A stretch of 9,634 nucleotides of DNA from JBIOJM01 sp044450785 (GCA_044450785.1 JBIOJM010000374.1:1-9634); one strand, 5' to 3'; numbered from the stretch's first letter, positions 1 through 6,524 are shown. Notes: generated from the sequence alone by a model not told the origin. Made by a program: numbers and translations.

Positions 1-132
1 ACGTTCCGTGACTTTCAAGCCGCCATCCAAGAGGTTCTGGACGGTCTGACGACCAAGTATGCCGAGCCACTGGCCTCGTTGATGACGCTCAATTTCCAGC
101 AATTCGATGATGTCGCACTTATGGCCGCGTAA
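1..132 (+). CDS. IS630-like transposase, C-terminal 43 residues (partial at window edge)
   Basis: Frame 1 is open from the window edge to a TAA at 130-132. It reads TFRDFQAAIQEVLDG, then LASLMTLNFQQFDDVALMAA. The pattern of a TF.(D/E)F.AAI helix followed by about 20 residues and a '(T/L)NFQ' end resembles the C-terminus of IS630-family DDE transposases, which insert at TA dinucleotides. The DDE catalytic residues lie outside the window, so activity cannot be judged. The stop is followed almost at once by the truncated end of a minus-strand kinase gene. The right end of the element would therefore lie near 132-140, with the last transposase codons inside the terminal repeat. The family call is by eye from a short stretch. 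The fragment could also be a remnant of an older insertion. Confidence 0.7.
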   Translation, partial: TFRDFQAAIQEVLDGLTTKYAEPLASLMTLNFQQFDDVALMAA

Positions 133-138
133 GGTATA
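1..138 (+). mobile_element. Right end of an IS630-like insertion sequence (left part outside window)
   Basis: The transposase stop (130-132) is followed by GGTATAAG, where a TA at 135-136 or 137-138 would fit the TA target of IS630/Tc1 elements. To the right of this point the minus strand encodes good kinase sequence (…AGPTIADLY). To the left the kinase frame runs only about four unrelated codons (LTRP) to a stop at 119-121. This junction is what a transposon end inside a gene should look like. The exact boundary, the terminal inverted repeat and the duplicated TA cannot be confirmed, because the other end is outside the window. Confidence 0.5.
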
Positions 139-1105
139 AGTCCGCGATCGTGGGGCCCGCGAACGGCTTGTGTCCCGTGACCAGGGTATACAAGGTCGCC
201 GCCATGCCGTAGACGTCGAGGGCCGGGCTGACTTTTCCGGCGAACGCCTCGGGAGCCATGTAGGGGATCGTGCCGGCCAGGTCGGTAGCATCGCCCAACC
301 GGGCCCCCACGCCCAAGTCGGTCAAGAGCGCCTCGTCGATCTCCGGGTCCCAAAGGATGTTAGCCGGCTTGACGTCGCGGTGGACGATGCCCTTGGCATG
401 CACCGCCAGCAGCCCCTCGCCCACGTCGGCCACGTAACGGGCCGCCGTTTGCCATTCGAGCGGTCCTTCTCGAACCAGCCGGTCGGCCAGCGACCCTCCG
501 AGAACGTACTGCAGCACCAGCACCGGATCCTGCTCGGATTCGACCCAGCCCAACACCTGGACCAGGTTGGGGTGGTGGATGCTAACCAGCAGCTTGGCCT
601 CGTTACAGAGGGCTTCGAGGGCGCTCTGGCGCTTCTCCTGGGAAGCGCGCGACTTGATCATTTTGAGCGCCACCTTGCGCCGGAAGAGTTTCAAGTCCTC
701 GGCCAGCCAGATTTCGCTGAACCCTCCCGAGCCCAGGAATCTCAGGATGTTATACCCTTCAACGATCGGCATCGTCAGTGATGAAGTGGAGGGTGGCTCT
801 TTCACTTTCTCGGCGTCAGGCGACGCGGGAGCATCGGGAAACGTGGCCGGAAAGGCATCAGCGAGCAACGCACGGTCCTGAGGAAACCGATCCAGGTATT
901 CCTGCCGGCGAGGGCGTTCCCCCGCTTGGAGGCGAATCTCGAGCTCGATGCCGAGCAGGCTGCACAACAATTCGGGGCGGTGTGGATCGGGGCCGGCATC
1001 CAAGAATTCCTCGATCCGGGGCCGCTGGCCCTTCCGCCAGGCCGATTCGAAGCGGTCGGCGATGTCGGCGATTCGCTCCAGGGCATCGAGTGGGGCATAG
1101 GACAT
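119..1105 (-). pseudogene. Ser/Thr protein kinase, truncated at its 3' end by an insertion
   Basis: A Hanks-type kinase of 328 residues as it stands. Residues 15-75 form the N-terminal segment common in planctomycete kinases (ESAWRKGQRPRIEEFL). The kinase domain starts near 115 with a Gly loop (LGSGGFSEIW, 124-133), the ATP-binding Lys in VALK (148), the catalytic HRDVKPAN (242-249), a metal-binding DLG in place of DFG (263-265), APE (284-286) and the helix-F Asp in DVYG (297). The sequence ends at about residue 324 and lacks the last third of the C-lobe and any transmembrane or sensor part. The final LTRP is read from the mobile-element side. The start at 1105 has GAGG seven bases upstream. 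It lies 53 bases after the ECF sigma gene, so the two are probably cotranscribed. The nucleotide-binding and catalytic residues are intact, but a lobe truncated this way is unlikely to fold. Confidence 0.85.
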
Positions 1106-1158
1106 GGCTCAACCTCGCCGCGTGACACGGGTGGTCCCTTGAGAAAACACGATGAGGA

Positions 1159-1929
1159 TCAAACCGAGTGGTCGGTCGTAGGAGTTGACCCGTGGCTCCT
1201 GTTGCCCGCCAATTCGTCTCGCACCCCCGGGTCGCGCCCGAGGGTCTGCCGGATCAGCCGCATCTTGATCTCCACGGTGCGCTCGGTGCGGTCGATCTTC
1301 CGCCCAATTTCGGCGTTGGTGTAGCCTTTGAGCTTCCAGACGATGATCTGCCTCAGGTCTTTGCGAAGCCGGCCGAGAATCCGGGCAAGCTCGATGCGTG
1401 AGATGGCCTCGTCTTCGGGCGAGATTGCCGTGAGGTCGGCGATCTCCGCAATCACGCTCGCACTGAAATCGAGTTCTCCTCCGGAAGGTGCCAGCGATCG
1501 CTCGCGGCGAATATCGCGGCGGGCGCGCTGATGATGATGCGCCGTGTTGGCCACCTTGCACATGGTCATCCAGACCAGGAACCGCCAGAGCTCCTCCCGG
1601 TTCGAGAGCGGGCAGCCCTGATTCTGCTGGACCGCGAAGAAGCTTTGGAACATGCTCTGGACGATGTCGTTTTCATCTTCTCGGACCCGGATCTTGGCGT
1701 TCAGCCGGTGCCGCACCAGGGCGCAGAGTCGCTGGGCGAACCGCTCCCAGATGCGCCGCGCAGCCTCATCGCGAACGCACTGGTCCGGCGCGCGCAAATC
1801 GGCAACTGCCCGCGTCATCGAACCCTCGGACATCGCCGAACGGGTTAGCGCTGCACCCTTTAGCTTCGAATTCTCGGCCTCGGGCCGAGGGCCGTCAAGA
1901 ACGGCGGACGAGGGTCGTCTCGAGGTCAT
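1159..1929 (-). CDS. ECF-type sigma-70 family RNA polymerase sigma factor
   Basis: Directs RNA polymerase to alternative promoters. Region 2 spans about residues 52-145, with EDENDIVQSMFQSFF (84-98) for core binding and -10 melting and ELWRFLVWMTMCKVAN (113-128). A linker is followed by region 4 at about 177-232, with LRQIIVWKLKGYTNAEIG and the -35 recognition helix RTERTVEIKMRLIR. This matches the planctomycete ECF group usually written as DVVQS…LWRLLV. The start is uncertain. ATG 1929 has GGAG five bases upstream and gives 256 residues, but its first 32 residues look unconserved. ATG 1833 (MSEGSM) and ATG 1818 (GAGGG four bases upstream) give the usual family length. The gene leads a two-gene minus-strand unit with the kinase, a common planctomycete pairing in which the kinase may control the sigma factor. 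Confidence 0.88.
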   Translation of the reverse strand: MTSRRPSSAVLDGPRPEAENSKLKGAALTRSAMSEGSMTRAVADLRAPDQCVRDEAARRIWERFAQRLCALVRHRLNAKIRVREDENDIVQSMFQSFFAVQQNQGCPLSNREELWRFLVWMTMCKVANTAHHHQRARRDIRRERSLAPSGGELDFSASVIAEIADLTAISPEDEAISRIELARILGRLRKDLRQIIVWKLKGYTNAEIGRKIDRTERTVEIKMRLIRQTLGRDPGVRDELAGNRSHGSTPTTDHSV

Positions 1930-2286
1930 GGCGATCTCCAGGTGATCCCGAATCGTGGATCGCTTCTGATGGATGGTTTCCCCTACTCAATCTGTAAAGA
2001 TCCGCTCCCGATACCCGAAATCGATTTTTGTGGGCGCCACGAATTCGATCCAGATCGGCTGACCTCCCCAAGTTGCGGAGGAGCTTTACGCGTGAGTTGG
2101 CTCTCGAGGTGAGCTGGCTGTCGCTCTCTGACTTTAACGCCGTCACCGAGGCGAAACCACCGAAAAATGGGTTTCGGCATGTTGGGACGAAAAACGCATT
2201 GTCCGCTCAGGCGGATCGACGCTCTGGGAATCGGCTCTGCCGGTTCCGTCCAACGGGCAAACGAAATCGAATGAGGAGATCAGGCG
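1930..2286. other. Divergent intergenic region with leader hairpins
   Basis: This 357-base spacer lies between the minus-strand sigma gene and the plus-strand ARPP-1-like gene, so it must hold promoters for both. No reading frame here looks coding. Visible structure is on the ARPP-1 side. CGAAACC (2152-2158) pairs with GGTTTCG (2170-2176), overlapping an alternative pairing of CCGAAA (2160-2165) with TTTCGG (2172-2177). A separate perfect hairpin joins TCCGC (2202-2206) to GCGGA (2211-2215). No convincing -35/-10 pair was found for either gene. A TTTACA reading on the minus strand near 1992-1997 has no good partner. Confidence 0.45.
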
Positions 2287-3219
2287 ATGACTCGACCCTT
2301 GAGTGAATTGTGGCAGACTGTGCAAGTGATGGAGCCCCAGCAAGATTCGGGCCTTCAGGTCTTCGGGCTGCGCTGGCAGTCGGAATCAACATTGAGCTAT
2401 AGCACGCTCGACGAGGCCCTGGCGGCTGGTACCTTGGAGGTCACGGAGGTCACCGAGGGAGGAAGCGTACCGACGCTGAAAGTGGTGAACCGGGCTGACG
2501 CCATGGCATTTCTCATGGCCGGGGAGCAGCTCATCGGCTCCAAGCAGAACCGCGTGCTCAACGTGAGCATCATGGCGCCGGCGCAGACGACCCTGTCAGT
2601 ACCGGTCAGTTGCGTCGAGGCGGGGCGGTGGAATTACCGGTCGGCCAAGTTCGCCAGTGGCGGGACCAGTTCGCACGGCCTGCTGCGGAAAATGCTATCG
2701 AAACAGACCGGCAAGAATTACCGCGACTCAGGTCAGCCGTCGTCTGATCAAGGGGCTGTCTGGGGCGAGGTCGCGCGCAAGCTGGGGGCGATGGGCTCCG
2801 CATCTCCTTCGCAGGCATTCGATCAGGTTTACAAGGACCATCAAACGCGGCTGGGCGAGCTGGTCGGGCGGATGAGCCCGCCGGATGGTTGTCACGGAGT
2901 CATCTTCGCGGTCGGCGGACAGATCGCCGGCGCCGACCTGTTCGACCGGCCGGCGACCTTGTCCAAGCTCTGGAGCAAGCTGGTGCGGGCCTACGCGCTC
3001 GACGCCCTCGAGACCGGCTTGACGGAGACGACGACTGCTGAGGTGGTGTCCCGCTGGGTCCACTCGGCCGCCGTGGCGAGAGCCGAGCCGTTCCCGTCGC
3101 CAGGACTGGGCCGCGATTTCCGGCTCGAAGCACCGGGACTCTTTGGCTCGGCCCTGGTGGTCGATGATCAAGCCGTCCATGTTGAGCTGTTTGCCGAGCC
3201 CGCTTCCCCGGGAAAATGA
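2287..3219 (+). CDS. ARPP-1/DUF6569-like domain protein
   Basis: A 310-residue protein of unknown biochemical role. Residues 35-120 carry the signature I associate with the ARPP-1 ('ARG and rhodanese-phosphatase-associated protein') family: YSTLDEALAAGTLEVTE, then GGSVPTLKVVNRAD, then GEQLIGSKQNRVLNVSIMAP, then VPVSCVEAGRW. A Ser/Gly-rich, less ordered stretch (123-155) is followed by a second conserved half with AFDQVYKDHQ (177-186), GVIFAVGGQIAGADLFD (204-220) and LW.KL..AYALDAL. There is no signal peptide or membrane segment, so it is probably cytoplasmic. AGGAG (2274-2278), eight bases before the ATG, supports the start. The family has been linked by comparative genomics to ADP-ribosylglycohydrolase and rhodanese-phosphatase contexts. 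Neither partner is seen here, so no role in immunity is claimed. Confidence 0.75.
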   Translation: MTRPLSELWQTVQVMEPQQDSGLQVFGLRWQSESTLSYSTLDEALAAGTLEVTEVTEGGSVPTLKVVNRADAMAFLMAGEQLIGSKQNRVLNVSIMAPAQTTLSVPVSCVEAGRWNYRSAKFASGGTSSHGLLRKMLSKQTGKNYRDSGQPSSDQGAVWGEVARKLGAMGSASPSQAFDQVYKDHQTRLGELVGRMSPPDGCHGVIFAVGGQIAGADLFDRPATLSKLWSKLVRAYALDALETGLTETTTAEVVSRWVHSAAVARAEPFPSPGLGRDFRLEAPGLFGSALVVDDQAVHVELFAEPASPGK

Positions 3220-3234
3220 CAGGAGCCGCCGCTC

Positions 3235-3265
3235 GGGCCGGCTTCGAGTCCGAACTCACCGGCTC
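3235..3265. terminator. Hairpin between convergent genes, possible bidirectional terminator
   Basis: GCCGG (3237-3241) pairs with CCGGC (3259-3263), and an inner GAGT/ACTC stem around CCGA caps it. The hairpin lies in the 63-base gap between the stop codons of the ARPP-1-like gene (+) and the SDR gene (-). No U-tract follows on either strand, so intrinsic termination is only a possibility. Confidence 0.3.
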
Positions 3266-3282
3266 CCAAACCGGAAGACTCA

Positions 3283-4062
3283 TCAACCCACACCCAGGAA
3301 TCTTCCTCCATCGACGCGGAAGCACGCACCGGTGACGAAGTTCGTCCCTTCGAGCAAATAGAGGATGAGCCGGTTCACGTCGGCTGGCAAGCCGAATCGT
3401 TGGAGCGGGGTCTGGGCCAGGACGGCCTGTTTTTCGTCCGCGGTCAAGTCGGCGGGCGGCTCGATCATGGCCGGCTGGATCATCGCGACGGGGATATGGG
3501 GGGCCAGCTCCCTGGCGAGGGCAAGGGTCATGGTCGTCAACCCCCCCTTGGCAACGAGGTAAGGAAGGTAGTCCTTGTAGGGGCGTTCCGTTGCCCAGTC
3601 GCCCATGACCACGATTTTTCCCTTGATTCCGTCCTCGCCGGGCTGGGCGAGCATGAGCCGGGCAGCGGCGAGGGCCGTGTGATACGGGGCGGCGAGGTTG
3701 GCGGCGATCATGTCGTCGAAATCGCGCGGGGAGAGATCGGCCAGCGGCGTGCGGCGGTACACGCTCGCCATGCTCACAAGCGCATCAAGCCGCCCGAAGC
3801 GGCCGGCGACCTCATTGACGGCGTTCTCAGCCTGTGTGGGCCGCGACAGGTCGGCCGCGACGGCCAGGCCGGCGACACCGAGCGCCCGGGCGCTCTCGAT
3901 CGTCCGCTCGATCACCGCCCGGCTGGTGTGAAAGGTCATCGCGACGTGGGTGCCACGGGCGGCCAGCATCAAGGCCAGCTCGCCCCCGACGCGGCGGCCG
4001 CCGGTGATCAGCACGACCTTGCCGCGGAGATCACCGGTCGAGAGCGTCGTCGATGGCTCCAT
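3283..4062 (-). CDS. Pteridine-reductase-like short-chain dehydrogenase/reductase
   Basis: A 259-residue cytoplasmic SDR, the usual length for the classical type. The Rossmann start is VVLITGGRRVGGELA (17-30), a variant glycine motif. AADL (69-72) is the usual adenine-pocket motif, and ANLAAP carries the structural Asn (122). The active site reads GDWATERP…PYLVAK, with Asp155, Tyr168 and Lys172. Asp replaces the usual catalytic Ser, the arrangement known from pteridine reductase PTR1. The VSMASVYRRTPL stretch (96-107) and the VDGGRFLG end also resemble PTR1/FolM-like proteins, which reduce pterins or dihydrofolate with NADPH. The substrate is inferred, since many Asp-type SDRs are annotated only generically. 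The ATG at 4062 lies inside the end of the adenosyltransferase gene (32-base overlap), with GGAAAGG upstream, so the two are probably translationally coupled. Confidence 0.85.
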   Translation of the reverse strand: MEPSTTLSTGDLRGKVVLITGGRRVGGELALMLAARGTHVAMTFHTSRAVIERTIESARALGVAGLAVAADLSRPTQAENAVNEVAGRFGRLDALVSMASVYRRTPLADLSPRDFDDMIAANLAAPYHTALAAARLMLAQPGEDGIKGKIVVMGDWATERPYKDYLPYLVAKGGLTTMTLALARELAPHIPVAMIQPAMIEPPADLTADEKQAVLAQTPLQRFGLPADVNRLILYLLEGTNFVTGACFRVDGGRFLGVG

Positions 4063-4612
4063 GCTCCATGCCTTTCCAGTGGGTGTCGGAGATACCGGCG
4101 CGGTGATTCACGACGCGTGCCAGCACGAACAAGAGGTCGCTCAAGCGATTCACGTAGGCGATCAATGGTTTTGGAACGTCTTGATCCGGCCGGTGCGACA
4201 GCTTGACGATCAAGCGCTCGGCGCGGCGGCAGACCGTCCGCGCCAGGTGGATCTGCGCGGCCGCTCCAAGACCGCCCGGCAGAATGAACTGGACCAGGGG
4301 CGCAAGCTCGGTTTCCAGCGCGTCGATCGCCGTTTCGAGCTGCTCGACGTGCCGGGCGGTGACGGCGTTGTGGAACGGGCCTTGGGGCGAGGCGTCGGCC
4401 AGCGCCGAGCCGACGACGAACAAGTCGTTCTGGAGCTGCGCAACCAATCGGTCGGCGGCGGGATCCAACCCCTGCGTCCGGGCCAGCCCCAGCACGGCAT
4501 TCAGCTCATCGATCGTGCCGTACGCCTCGATCCGGGGGTCGTCCTTGGGCACGCGACCGCTTCCCAGGAGGCCCGTCATCCCGTCATCGCCCGCCTTGGT
4601 ATAGATACGCAC
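4031..4612 (-). CDS. PduO-type cob(I)alamin adenosyltransferase
   Basis: Transfers the adenosyl group of ATP to cob(I)alamin to form coenzyme B12. With the GTG start at 4612 the protein has 193 residues, matching the family. The N-terminus reads VRIYTKAGDDGMTGLLGSGR, the ATP-binding loop of PduO/MMAB. It is followed by VPKDDPRIEAYGTIDELNA, FILPGG (109-114), the helix CRRAERLIVKL and YVNRLSDLLFVLAR, all hallmark segments of the trimeric four-helix-bundle enzyme. The frame stays open upstream to an ATG at 4732 (233 residues). Those extra 40 residues are low-conservation and would cross the repeat at 4678-4738 and a possible -10 (TATAAG, 4667-4662, minus strand), so the GTG start is preferred. 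Its ribosome site (AAGGA about 12 bases upstream) is weak. The gene precedes and overlaps the SDR gene. No B12-dependent mutase or riboswitch is visible nearby. Confidence 0.9.
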   Translation of the reverse strand: MRIYTKAGDDGMTGLLGSGRVPKDDPRIEAYGTIDELNAVLGLARTQGLDPAADRLVAQLQNDLFVVGSALADASPQGPFHNAVTARHVEQLETAIDALETELAPLVQFILPGGLGAAAQIHLARTVCRRAERLIVKLSHRPDQDVPKPLIAYVNRLSDLLFVLARVVNHRAGISDTHWKGMEHGAIDDALDR

Positions 4613-4661
4613 GGCCGGTTCTCGTCCTTTCCCATGCCCATTGGCGATCCACGCGTCTCGC

Positions 4662-4667
4662 CTTATA
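4662..4667 (-). promoter_or_regulatory. Possible -10 element for the adenosyltransferase/SDR unit
   Basis: The minus strand reads TATAAG here, 49 bases before the GTG start at 4612. A weak -35 candidate (TCACTG, 4690-4685) lies 17 bases upstream. The match is modest, and planctomycete promoters are poorly defined. Confidence 0.25.
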
Positions 4668-4677
4668 CTAGGCACGT

Positions 4678-4738
4678 CGGTGGGCAGTGACCACTGGAAT
4701 TGTGCTGGTGGGTCTGAGTCGTTAGAGCCCACCCTACG
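4678..4738. repeat. Palindromic intergenic repeat-like element
   Basis: The stretch contains a perfect CAGTG/CACTG inverted repeat (4685-4696). A second hairpin pairs GGTGGGTCT (4707-4715) with AGAGCCCACC (4724-4733), with one bulged base. GGTGGG also occurs twice in direct orientation. Read on the minus strand it begins TTCGTAGGGTGGGCTCT, a pattern I associate with dispersed planctomycete intergenic repeats. That association is from memory and would need a genome-wide count. It sits between divergent genes, just before the TolB-like gene. Confidence 0.45.
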
Positions 4739-4768
4739 AATTGGCCAGCGAGCGTCGGAGCGAGCCCA

Positions 4769-5863
4769 ATGCCCTTATCCTTGCTGTTGTTCCTCGCGGC
4801 GGCCCTGACCGCACAGCACCCTGCGACCGGGTCGAATCCGGCTCCGGCCCTTTCGGCCGAGGAGGTGGCTCGTCTCGAGGCCGTTCATCTGACAAAAATC
4901 CGCCAGGTGACCTTCGGACTATCGCGCGCCGGCGAAGGTTATTTCAGCCCGGACGGCCGCTCGATCGTCTTTCAGGCGGTTCCCAACCTGCCTCCCACGA
5001 TTTTCCACCACCCCAAGCCCGATGAGGAGGGGTATCAGATCTTTCTGGCCGCGCTCGAGGAAGACGCTCCAATCCGGATGGTCAGTACGGGCAAGGGGCG
5101 CTGCACGTGCCCTTTTTTCCACCCTGACGGCAAGTCGATCCTCTTCGCCTCGACCCACTTGAGCCCCAGCACGGACGCCGCGCCGCCCAAGGGCCCGGCC
5201 TACAGCCGGACGGCGCGATATCGCTGGGAGTTTCCCGAGTCGATGGACATCTTCACCGCCGATCTCGAGGGGAAGAATCTGGTGCGATTGACGAGCGCGC
5301 CCGGCTATGATGCCGAGGCCAGTTATTCACCCGACGGCTCCCAGATCGTGTTCACTTCGTTCCGGGACGGCGACGCCGAGATCTACATCATGGACTCGGA
5401 CGGCCGGAACCCGCGCCGGATCACACACGCCAAGGGCTACGACGGCGGCCCGTTTTTCTCGCCCGACGGCAAGCGGATCATCTACCGTAGCGACCGCAAG
5501 GGGAACGACTTGTTGCAGATCTATATCAACAATACCAGCGGAACCGCGGAACGGGCCTTGACCCAGAACGAATTCGTCAACTGGGGGCCGTACTTCCACC
5601 CGGACGGTCGCCACATCATCTACGCGACCAGCAAGCACGGGCACACCAACTATGAACTCTATCTGATGGACGTGGACGCCGGCGGTGAAGAGCGGATCAC
5701 CTATCACGAAGGATTCGACGGCCTGCCGGTATTCAGCCCGGACGGCAAGCGGCTCATGTGGACCTCGAGCGGGCGCCCCGCCGACCGCAAGAGCCAGCTC
5801 TTCATCGCGGATTTTACCCTCGAGCCAGCGCCTCGCTCCGCCGAGGCGGCGGCAACCCGTTAA
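4769..5863 (+). CDS. Exported TolB-like beta-propeller (PD40/WD40-like repeats)
   Basis: A 364-residue protein with a hydrophobic N-terminus (MPLSLLLFLAAALTAQ) that looks like a signal peptide cleaved after ALTA (about residue 15), although it lacks N-terminal basic residues. The mature part has six PD40 blades marked by SPDG or HPDG at 60-63, 118-121, 187-190, 231-234, 277-280 and 323-326. Each is followed by an IVF/IIY strand, and several have the TolB-type 'DGDAEIYIMDSDG…RRIT' linker. Such propellers usually act as periplasmic or cell-surface protein-binding platforms. Here there is no TolB N-terminal domain or peptidase domain, so the partner is unknown. GGAG at 4757-4760, eight bases before the ATG, supports the start. 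A 59-base gap to the DinB-fold gene suggests a shared transcript. Confidence 0.88.
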   Translation: MPLSLLLFLAAALTAQHPATGSNPAPALSAEEVARLEAVHLTKIRQVTFGLSRAGEGYFSPDGRSIVFQAVPNLPPTIFHHPKPDEEGYQIFLAALEEDAPIRMVSTGKGRCTCPFFHPDGKSILFASTHLSPSTDAAPPKGPAYSRTARYRWEFPESMDIFTADLEGKNLVRLTSAPGYDAEASYSPDGSQIVFTSFRDGDAEIYIMDSDGRNPRRITHAKGYDGGPFFSPDGKRIIYRSDRKGNDLLQIYINNTSGTAERALTQNEFVNWGPYFHPDGRHIIYATSKHGHTNYELYLMDVDAGGEERITYHEGFDGLPVFSPDGKRLMWTSSGRPADRKSQLFIADFTLEPAPRSAEAAATR

Positions 5864-5922
5864 GACTGGCTGATCACAGCACGAACGACACCAACGTACC
5901 CCTCCAGGAGAACCAGAAAGCC

Positions 5923-6411
5923 ATGGGACCGAAGGATATCATCCGAAAAACGATCGACGTGAGCGACTTCATCCTCCAGAGCTACTTGAAGGACCTTTCC
6001 GACGCCGATTTGAAGCTGGTACCTGTGGAGGGCATGCATCCGATCGCGCTGCAGCTCGGGCACCTGATCTCAGCCGAGCGGATGTTTGTTGAGATGGTCA
6101 GACCCGGGATCAGTCCTCCCTTGCCAACGGGTTTTGAGGATGCCCATAGCCTCAAGGACCCTCCAAAGGACGACTCGAAGTACCTGACCAAGGATGAGTA
6201 CGTCAAGCTCTACGAATCGCAGCGTGCCGCCCTCAAGTCCGTCGTCGACGTCGTGCCGGATTCTGATCTGGAGGATACTCGTGATGGAAAACTACCCGAG
6301 TTTGCTCCGACGGTCGCCGACGTCTTGAACATGGCCGGCGTGCACTCGCTGAACCATTCCGGCCAGTTTGTGGCGGTACGGCGGGCACTCAAGAAGCCGA
6401 TCGCATTTTGA
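5923..6411 (+). CDS. DinB/YfiT-fold putative metal-dependent protein
   Basis: A 162-residue helical protein of the DinB superfamily, the usual size. The family's three metal-binding histidines are visible: His47 in LQLGHLISAE, and His141 and His145 in VHSLNHSGQFVAVRRAL, the typical HxxxHxGQ end. The first helix (DIIRKTIDVSDFILQSYLKD) and the DL..P..G linker also fit. Members include thiol S-transferases and damage-inducible proteins, but most have no known reaction, and none is assigned here. The ATG at 5923 is chosen because the longer frame from 5758 would overlap the propeller gene and encodes unrelated sequence. AGGAG (5906-5910) lies 12 bases upstream, a long spacing. It is probably cotranscribed with the propeller gene. 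Confidence 0.85.
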   Translation: MGPKDIIRKTIDVSDFILQSYLKDLSDADLKLVPVEGMHPIALQLGHLISAERMFVEMVRPGISPPLPTGFEDAHSLKDPPKDDSKYLTKDEYVKLYESQRAALKSVVDVVPDSDLEDTRDGKLPEFAPTVADVLNMAGVHSLNHSGQFVAVRRALKKPIAF

Positions 6412-6416
6412 GGAAG

Positions 6417-6524
6417 TGGTCAGTCGTCAGTTTGATAAGTTGTCAGTTGTCAGTTGAAGGAAGCTCGGGTTCGTGTTTCGCTTTCACTGACAACTGACAA
6501 CTCAGAACTGGCAACTGCTGATCA
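6417..6524. repeat. Large imperfect palindrome made of a 7-base unit
   Basis: The core is a perfect 17-base inverted repeat: AGTTGTCAGTTGTCAGT (6438-6454) and its complement (6486-6502). It is separated by 31 bases in which GGAAGC (6459-6464) can pair with GCTTTC (6480-6485). Both arms have 7-base periodicity (AGTTGTC or its complement AACTGAC). They continue outward as degenerate copies, such as GTCGTCAG on the left and AACTGGCAACTG on the right, ending in TGGTCAG/CTGATCA. The element fills the gap between two convergent genes and its right edge touches the stop codon of the minus-strand gene at 6522. It may act as a bidirectional terminator or be a non-autonomous repeat. Confidence 0.75.

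Noticed and set aside
170..781. Long plus-strand open frame opposite the kinase gene
   Set aside because: It is antisense to clear kinase motifs and its translation has no recognisable domain. Such shadows are expected in GC-rich DNA.
2287..3219. Complete defence island around the ARPP-1-like gene
   Set aside because: The neighbours are a sigma factor, an SDR and a B12 enzyme. No nuclease, macrodomain, NADase or other effector is visible.
3400..4206. 268-codon plus-strand frame opposite the SDR and adenosyltransferase genes
   Set aside because: The minus strand carries unmistakable SDR and PduO motifs. The plus-strand product is rich in Gly, Arg and His with no family features.
4613..4768. 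Cobalamin riboswitch upstream of the adenosyltransferase
   Set aside because: I found no B12-box-like conserved core, and the leader before the GTG start is too short for a full riboswitch.
4741..5025. Plus-strand frame overlapping the start of the propeller gene
   Set aside because: The propeller frame has a signal peptide, a ribosome site and PD40 repeats; this one has none.
5758..5922. In-frame upstream extension of the DinB-fold gene
   Set aside because: It overlaps the propeller's last repeat in another frame and encodes sequence unlike DinB proteins. ATG 5923 fits the family start.
6417..6524. CRISPR-like repeat array
   Set aside because: The repeats are 7-base units in inverted orientation, with no regular spacers and no cas genes.
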